Below are positions 57,366 to 64,000 of a stretch of DNA of 64,000 bases, one piece after another (positions within the stretch are counted from its first letter, which is position 1; every line of letters starts with the position of its first letter). Under the pieces are notes generated by a model that was given only the letters and a program-made list of their open reading frames with translations, had not been told where the DNA came from and ran no database searches. The stretch is from Laburnicola sp. R22_1. Taxonomy: Eukaryota; Ascomycota; Dothideomycetes; Pleosporales; Didymosphaeriaceae. The position numbers were made by a program, and so were the translations under genes. The stretch spans positions 992,001-1,056,000 of the forward strand of contig JACONQ010000009.1 in the NCBI GenBank assembly GCA_014281115.1, read 5' to 3'.

Positions 57366-57539
57366 GTTAACGTAGTCTTGTTACCGCAAGGTGCTTAATA
57401 TGTGTTTAATTTTACTTTTTAAGCTAAATAGTTTAATTTTAAACTATATAAAGTTGTACTAAATACCCCTTTTAACGTACTTTGCACTCGAGTCGATCAT
57501 TCCATCGAGTCGACCACTTTGCCAAGACCCCACCAAAAC

Positions 57540-57558
57540 GTACTATCAGCAATAGTAC
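57540..57558. repeat. subterminal palindrome GTACTAT-N5-ATAGTAC, left
   Basis: Perfect 7-bp arms with a CAGCA spacer, 65 bp inside the left end of copy 3. Matching palindromes lie at 58754-58772 and 61380-61398. Confidence 0.85.
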
Positions 57559-58753
57559 AACGCGATGCCTCAACCACACAACAAACCACTGGCGTTAAAA
57601 GAAGCGCGTATACAGCTTGCGATCCAGGCTATTAAACGAGACGCGACACTCTCTTAGCGACGCGCTGCAGCCCTCTATAACGTCTCTTAAAGTACACTTA
57701 GCAACTAACGCGCTGGAAAGACGTTTAGACGCGACTGCGCACCCAACAAAATGAGACTCACTATAAGAGAGGAGCAGGTGATTGTGCAGCATATACTTGA
57801 CCTAGACGCGCGAGGATTTCCGCCCCGGCTTGATGCTATAAAAGATATGGCCGATTCTTTACTGGCTGCACGCCACTACGAGCCAGTTGGCCAGAGGTGG
57901 CCTTATGACTTTGTTAAGCGCCAGCCAAAGCTTTAAGTCAAGTTCAATCGAAAGTACGACTACAAGAGAGCCCTCCAGGAGGATCCTGAGGTGATACGAG
58001 GCTGGTTCCGGCTTGTGGAGAACATGAAGGCCAAGTATTGTATCCTGGATGAGGACACCTACAATTTCGACGAGTCTGGCTTTATGATGGGCATAATATC
58101 GACTGGAGCGGTAGTCACAGGCTCTGAGCGTCGAGGACGGCCAAAGCAGGTGCAGCAGGGCAATAGGGAGTGGACAACAGTCATCCAAGGCATCAACGCA
58201 ATGGGGTGGTGGATCCCACCCTTCATTATCTTCGGGGGCAAGCACCACCTCTCCGCCTGGTATAAGGAGAAGGATCTACCTCATAATTGGGTTATTGCAG
58301 TCTCTGAGAACGGCTGGACAACAAATAAGCTTAGTCTGCCATAGCTGAAGCACTTTAATGAGCATACAAAGAGGCGTACTACTAGTAGAGCACGTTTGCT
58401 CATTATTAATGGCCACGAAAGTCACAACTCGCTCGAATTCCAGGATTACTGCAAAAAGAGTAATATTATTACTCTCTGTATGCCTCCACATTCGTCGCAC
58501 CTCTTGCAGCCACTTGACGTGGGTTGTTTTGCGCCATTAAAGAAGGCGTATGGGCGCCAAGCTAAGAATCTGATGCGCAACCACATCACGCACATCACCA
58601 AAATCAAGTTCCTACCTTGCTTTATTGCTGCTTTTAAGGCTTCAATTACTAAAAGTAATATCAAAGGAGGCTTTCGAGGTGCTGGCCTAGTGCCCCACGA
58701 CCTAGAAGTTGTGATATCGCAGCTTGACGTCCGCCTGCGTACGCCTCCACTTT

Positions 58754-58772
58754 GTACTATTCGCGATAGTAC
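58754..58772. repeat. internal palindrome GTACTAT-N5-ATAGTAC
   Basis: Same arms with a TCGCG spacer, within the coding frame of copy 3. Confidence 0.85.
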
Positions 58773-58929
58773 ATGGGAGTCGCAAACTCCGCGAAATAGT
58801 ACAGAACTTAGGTCGCAATCGACGCTAGTTAAGCAGAGGATTCAAAGGCATGTAGATAGTTCCCCAACTTATATAGTTGAGGCGGTGGAAAAGCTCGTCA
58901 AAGGCGCTAAGCTGATAGGGCATTCTTTA

Positions 58930-61047
58930 CCGAGGTGGACGGTCGAATGAGCCCGACGGCCGAATGAGCCACCTTGAACACCAAAACAGCCCCACAACTT
59001 GAGGCTGTAGAGCCTCACACAATAGCTATTATCGCGATATTTTCTAGTGGTGATATCTATAGGCTTTAATTGATATATATAGCTATTGATATCGCGTAGA
59101 AGGTGTGATGTTGCGGCTGCGTCGTGACCTAAGAGCTGGCGCGCCTGCAGCAGCACGCTGAGGCTCTCCCCTACCTACGGGCCTCACAACAGCTCTCTTT
59201 TTAAGAGTTGCTTTTGCAGAAGCCTTAAGGCTGCGCTTTTTGCCCTTTTAAGAGGTTTTAAGAGCTTATTAGAGTCGTTTTGCAGTCCTGCGAGCAGCTG
59301 CCCTAGAGGCCTATTCAGCAGCCTTCTCCGCCTTCTCCTTCTCCTTTACCAGATTAGCTGCAGCCCTCGCCTGACGCCTTATTTCCTTCTCCTTCGCCTT
59401 TGCCTGTCTTGCCTCTTTACGAAGCCTATTTGTCTCAGCTTTTTAGTGTTGTACCTGCTCCTCCTCGCGCTCCTAGAGCTGCCGGCGATCACGTGCCTCC
59501 TTCACCTTCCTTGGAGACCAAAATATAGCTCCACCTTGATACTCCTCAGGCTCCTTAAGTAGGAGAGGCTTGCCTCGCTTCCTACGCGTTCTCTCGTTGA
59601 TCAGAGCCTCGCGTAGGCCCTTGACCTCATACTCAAGGAGGGTCTTTTGAGTTGAGATTTAGTGGAAGGCCTGGCTTAGCTTTTGAGCTCGTTTATCACC
59701 TCGATCCTTCACTACCTAACGCAGTAGGCCTTTAGTCTTCCTCCAGTTTGAGGCACTTAAGGCTGAGGACTCGCTATCGCTTAAGGAGCTTGGGCTAGAG
59801 TTGAATCTCTGTAGTATAACCTCAGGATTGAAGGGTGAGAGGCCTGTAGCCTCGAAGGCCTTTAGGATTGTCGTTTCCTTAAAGGAGGCCTGCCAGGCTC
59901 GGTAGAAGAGGGGGAAGAAATCCCTCTTGCTCATCAAGCAAAGGCCCTGGCTCCTTTCCATAAAGGCTGAGATCTCCTTTAAGTAGGCTGTGGACAGAGG
60001 CTTAAACATAGCTACATCAAGCGGCTGCAGCGTATAGGTTAAATAAGGAGGATATACAGCGAGGAGGATCTTGTTCTAATTGCAGTACTCAATAAAATCC
60101 ATTGTGAGGTGAGATCCATGGCCATCTAGGATAAGCAATCGATAGGAAGATCGAGCCTTCGCCTTTGTACCGCGATCAAACACCTGTTTAAGCCACGTGA
60201 GGCCGATATTATTGTTCGTCCAGCCAGAGGGCGATGAGGAGATTCGAACCTAATAAGTCGCATGATTGAGGGCCTGTAGCCAGGAGTCCTGTATCGATCC
60301 TGAGGCTGACTGATAGATGAGAGCGGGCTCAAGGTAAGATCCATCAGCGCAGATACAGGCCAGCAGCGTTATCCACTCTCAAGAGCCATCCTGGATAGTA
60401 CCCCTCCTCTTCCCATCCTCATATGAAGCCCTGCTAAAGATCCTCTTTGAGCGACCTACAACACCAAGCATAAAGCCCTTCTCATCCATATTGTAGGTAT
60501 GACGCGCCTTAACGTAATACTAATTAATCTTCTCGCGTAGAAGGTTAAAGTAGAGGCTATACTTCCTCCCTAAATCAGCCTTATAGCGACTATTGTCAAT
60601 GCCCGTTGTCCATTTTGAGATAAGCTCGTCTGGGTGTCAGTGCACAAAGCGATCAACCCAGTGTACTCCAACCTCTTTCTGCGTAATCTGCGAGGCGAAA
60701 TTTCGTATTATAGCTCGTATAGGTGGTAGGCCTTAATTTGTAAGACGTTTAATATAGTGTAGAAGCTCTAGTTCCTGTTGTGGATAAAGAGCTTGTTGAT
60801 TCTCCGCTATTGTACTGCGTGACCTTAAGATGCCTTGGTGTCGCCGCGCGAGCGTTGCACGGCTGCAACTATAATCTCTCGCAATCTATCTATAGCTAAA
60901 TTTTTCTGTAGGTCCTAGCGATTTAATCGCTGCAATCGCAGCCTCAATCAAGCTTATAGTGGTAGAGTTATCGCGTGTTGAAGTTGAGGTGTTGTCGTGG
61001 TGGGGTGGCTCATTCGGCCGTCGGGCTCATTCGACCGTCCACCTCGG
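58930..61047 (-). mobile_element. pogo-like DNA transposon, nested copy 4 (2118 bp)
   Basis: Perfect inverted ends of 44 bp, beginning CCGAGGTGGACGG, flanked by TA at 58928-58929 and 61048-61049. Each end has GACGGYCGAATGAGCC twice at 17-bp spacing. It is inserted in reverse orientation in the transposase frame of copy 3, so it arrived later. Confidence 0.92.
59083..60957 (-). pseudogene. transposase of nested copy 4, start codon lost
   Basis: By alignment with copy 1, the start codon is ATA at 60957-60955 (ATG with G to A). The frame then runs 625 codons to TAG at 59085-59083 without a shift. It carries about ten stop codons. Recognisable parts are SLIEAAIAAIKSLG, the helix-turn-helix SCSRATLARRHQG, NMDEKGFMLGVVGRSKR, LDGHGSH and LQPLDVAMFKPL, so the Asp triad survives. 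It ends in a basic RYQ like copy 1. Its RIP load is between that of copies 1 and 2. Confidence 0.85.
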
Positions 61048-61379
61048 TAGTGTTGATAACCAAACGCAACGCCGAACTTCAAGCTGCTAATGAGGCCGCC
61101 ACGCGACGTAAATCGCATAAAAGAAAGCGAGTACAGCGTGAAGGAGTCCTCACAGCTGAAGAGGGCCAGCGGCTGGCCACTCTAAAGGAGTTTAGGGCGC
61201 GCAGTGATAGGCAAAAGGCGAAGAAGAGGGTGCGCGCTAATAGAGGCGAATCTGCTCAACAGCGCTGTAGACGCTGCGGCAAGCCCAGGCATAACAAAAC
61301 AACCTATAGGCAGCCTATAGAAGTAGATTCTGAATAGATTGGCCTATTTGGACTATCGAAAATAGTTCGTGTTGACTCT

Positions 61380-61398
61380 GTACTATCGTGAATAGTAC
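61380..61398. repeat. subterminal palindrome GTACTAT-N5-ATAGTAC, right
   Basis: Same arms with a CGTGA spacer, 67 bp inside the right end of copy 3. A degenerate copy (GACTAT-N5-ATAGTTC) lies at 61351-61368. Confidence 0.85.
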
Positions 61399-61622
61399 AG
61401 AACTTGGTGGGGTCTTGGCAAAGTGATCGACTCGATGGAATGATCGACTCGAGTGCAAAGTACGTTATAATTAATTTATATAGCGTTAAATTAACTACGT
61501 AAGGGTAGAATAATAAAAGCTTTTATCTTAAATAACATAAAAAAAAACAGAGCCCCCTACTTAGTAATTAAAAAAGAGCATAAAAATATAATTAATTTAT
61601 AAAAAAATAATAGTAGTTAGGA

Positions 61623-61715
61623 AGAGAAATATTGTAGACCTTTTAGTATATAGTATAACGCTGTAAGAGAAAGCTATAAGTGTGCTAAAAACATATTAAA
61701 AAAAAGGTAAAGTAG
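61623..61715 (+). repeat. inverted repeat arm within the TA-rich block (partner near 62890-62985)
   Basis: The reverse complement of this segment closely matches 62890-62985, e.g. AATATGTTTTTAG.ACACTTATAGC and GTTATACT.TATACTAAAAG. Weaker similarity extends on both sides. The two may be inverted copies of one repeat or the ends of one dead element. Confidence 0.65.
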
Positions 61716-63444
61716 TAAAATAGGTTAGGCTAGGAACTATTTATTTTCACGTGTAAATTAGCCCCTTATACTAGAGGTAGTTAATAATATAATATGCGGT
61801 TGCCTACGCGCACGCAATATAAAATTCGCAACTAAATATAGTTTAAGTATTTATCTATCTACTATATAATATATTTAATTATCGCGTAAGACCTTAAGGT
61901 TCGTCGCTATGTCTATCCCTCGTCCCAAAGATGCCATCGCCATCGAACGTACGGTGTCGCATTAAATATATTAAAAAAAGTAATAGTTTCTACATAAAAT
62001 ATATAGTATATATTAAAGCGCTTTATAAATATTACTAGTTATAAAAATAATTACTAAATTTACTACTACTATTATATTCCTCCTAGGTAGAAGTATAAAC
62101 TACCTCTACTTATTAGTTTTTAAGTAGCCCCACTACGTTTAATTACTACGTTTTTTTATTACATTACTAGCGCCTATATAATATTATATATGCGCTAAGC
62201 CTAAAGTGTGTTAAAGTTTTTCTAACGTCTTTCCTAGCTTCTAAGATAACTAACCCTATAATAATAACACCCTAACTTGCTTGCCTATCTACTAAGTTAC
62301 TAGATAATTAATACTACCTTATAACCTTTTACTATATTTCTAGATAATTAACTATTTAGAATCTCTACTCTACTCTACTACTATAATGTATAATAAATTA
62401 CGCGCGTACACTTCTTACTCCTAATACTAAATAGCACTCTACTATTCTTTACTAATAACCTATTAATTTATTAACCTTTAGTATACTTCTTTAGCGTTAG
62501 CCTTACTCTATCTATCTTTTATAGAAATTTTATAGTATAAGCGCGGACCTATATATACCTAATACCTCTTATAGCTATTTTATATAGATTCTACTTTAAT
62601 AATTATACTATAGCTTCTCTAGGTTATATAGCCTTATTATATTCTTTTAAAGCCTCTTATAATCTTTGCCTATTCTTTTCTATTATCTTTAAAAATATAT
62701 CTAGTAACCCTTATTAATATAGCTAAGTATAAGGTAACTAAACTAGTAGGAAGTAAGTTATAAGTTAAATTCTATATATATAGTCCCTATATACTTATTA
62801 AGGTAGTAGGACTTTAATAAACTAGCTAAGATAATCTATTTACTATACTACTTATATCCTACTACTATATAGTTAGTAATATTAGGTGTTTAACCTTTTT
62901 AATATGTTTTTAGTACACTTATAGCTTTTCCTTATAGTGTTATACTCTATACTAAAAGATCTATAATGTTTCTCTTCCTAATAATATATTTAATAAGGAA
63001 TTATATTCTTTTTAGCTTTTTTAATAAATATAATATTTTTTTAATTTTTATATATATTAGTAATTATATAAAATTAAGTTAATAAGTGTACCTTTAAGTA
63101 AGTTATAGCACTTTACTACTATCTTTTTAAAGACTTTAATATTTTTATTTTTCTATTATTACTATTACTAATCTAAGGTACAATCTCCTTATTTATATTA
63201 TATTACTCTTTTAGAACTAATATAATTCTAAGTAAAGTTCTAAGTAAGACTATATATATAAGTATTACTACTATTTTATATTTAGATTCTAATTACTACT
63301 ATTATTTTATATATAGTATAATAACTTCTATAGTACTTTTATACTATAGTAGTAATTATTAAGCTATAGCTTAACTATCTATAAACTTAGCCTATTTTTA
63401 AAGTATTATAAATAATAACACCTATTAATTAATATAGTAGATAA

Positions 63445-63516
63445 GCCTTTTTATATCTTTAAGTACCTTATATATTAAAAGCCTTTTTATATCTTTAAGT
63501 ACCTTATATATTAAAC
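63445..63516. repeat. 36-bp tandem duplication
   Basis: The unit beginning GCCTTTTTATATCTTTAAG occurs twice in tandem, 35 of 36 bases identical, which is recent compared with the decayed surroundings. Confidence 0.85.
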
Positions 63517-64000
63517 GTATAAATGCCTTTTCTAGAGTGTTACTAATATAATTAATAGTAATAATAATAATATTTACCTATTGGTTACCTATTAATAATA
63601 GGTATAGTAAGAGATAAAGAATAGCTACTACTTTATTTATAGTAGTAAGTAGATTATACTTTATAAAGCGTTAGCCTCTTATTATTATTATAATAAATAA
63701 TTACTAAAAAAATTAACTTACTTATAAGCAATATAGCTCTTTATAATAGTAACTTATTAGTTTACTAAGCTTTATATATAGTAATTACTATAGTAGTTAT
63801 AAAAGTAGCTTACTAATAAGTAATTCTAGTCATTATAATAACTATTATCGCATTGTTTATTTAGAGTTAATTACCTTTTTTAATACATTTTTAAATTAAG
63901 TCTACGTAGGTTAGAATAAAAAGGCCGCTCTAGTATAGCGCCTAAAAATATAGTCTACTCCTAGTCTTTACTAATATAATAATAGTTTATAAGGATAGTT

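Larger units (their letters stand above)
57565..61337 (+). pseudogene. transposase of outer copy 3, split by copy 4
   Basis: The frame runs 57565-58929 and resumes at 61050-61337, exactly the two sides of the nested insertion, totalling 551 codons in one frame. In-frame stops: 57655, 57688, 57934 and 58342 (TAG, TAA, TAA, TAG), all explained by C to T. It shows LTIREEQVIVQHILDLDARG (helix-turn-helix), NFDESGFMMG, IINGHESH (catalytic Asp changed to Asn) and LQPLDVGCFAPLKKAYG. It ends with a basic region and a zinc-knuckle-like CRRCGKPRHNKTTY, whose last position is normally Cys. A different transposase branch from copies 1, 2 and 4. Confidence 0.87.
57475..61465 (+). mobile_element. pogo-like DNA transposon, outer copy 3 (3991 bp including nested copy 4)
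   Basis: Inverted ends of 62 bp with one mismatch begin ACGTACTTTGCAC and are flanked by TA (57473-57474 and 61466-61467). Each end contains TCGAGTCGATCA (one base changed in one left copy) twice, 17 bp apart. Removing the nested copy 4 and one TA leaves a 1871-bp element. It lies in TA-rich DNA next to the truncated regulator. Confidence 0.9.
61466..64000. repeat. TA-rich RIP-degraded repeat block to window end
   Basis: About 2.5 kb made almost wholly of A/T with frequent TATA, CTA and TAG strings, many stops in all frames and very few CA, TG or CG steps, as left by saturating RIP. The same kind of DNA lies left of copy 3 (about 57395-57474), so copy 3 probably inserted into this block. A small normal-composition patch occurs at about 61895-61960. 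No frame, LTR boundary or gene can be called. Confidence 0.75.

Noticed and set aside
61466..64000. LTR retrotransposon in the TA-rich block
   Set aside because: No TG...CA termini, primer-binding site or reverse-transcriptase motif could be read; only the decay pattern is certain.
1..64000. CRISPR arrays, rRNA and bacterial-type operons
   Set aside because: Genes have spliceosomal introns and fungal families throughout; no spaced direct-repeat array was seen other than protein-coding ankyrin repeats.

Overview
The window looks like nuclear DNA of a filamentous ascomycete, most likely a Dothideomycete (Pleosporales-type). Genes are compact and split by ~45-130 nt introns with GTRNGT donors, RCTRAC-like branch points and YAG acceptors. 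The families are typical of filamentous fungi: ATG17, a SconB-type F-box/WD40 protein, a LaeA-like methyltransferase, Zn2Cys6 regulators, a PL4 pectinase and a STAND/NLR protein. Repeats carry mutations of repeat-induced point mutation (RIP) type: CAG/CAA to TAG/TAA, G to A, and TpA-rich islands. Exon boundaries below were worked out by hand from splice motifs and frame.

Region 1 to ~18.8 kb (mostly core): a MYND protein cut by the window edge, a serine beta-lactamase-like hydrolase, a bZIP factor, a decayed methyltransferase, a second MYND protein, a LaeA-like methyltransferase divergent from a P450 relic, an MFS sugar transporter, SconB-like F-box/WD40 and ATG17. Region ~19.6-20.5 kb is an AT-rich RIP island.

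Region 20.9-42 kb: RIO1 kinase, an NAD(P)-binding protein with a homopolymer frameshift, the YEATS protein Yaf9, small hypothetical genes, a RidA-family protein, a rhamnogalacturonate lyase, a seven-exon secreted protein, a BTB protein, a regulator with two tandem Zn2Cys6 clusters, and a GT8-type glycosyltransferase shortened by a nonsense codon.

Region 42-64 kb is an accessory compartment. It holds four pogo/Fot1-like DNA transposons, one nested in another. Between them are broken host genes: an APH-like kinase and an acyl-CoA dehydrogenase side by side, an NLR with ankyrin repeats, a 5'-truncated SDR, and a regulator that has lost its zinc cluster. The last 2.5 kb is TA-rich RIP debris.

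The most striking structural observation is that all four transposons have different terminal inverted repeats, yet each end carries two copies of a 12-16 bp motif at exactly 17-bp spacing. Three of the four have transposase frames of 624, 624 and 625 codons damaged only by substitutions, with no indels. I found no rRNA, tRNA or CRISPR array.
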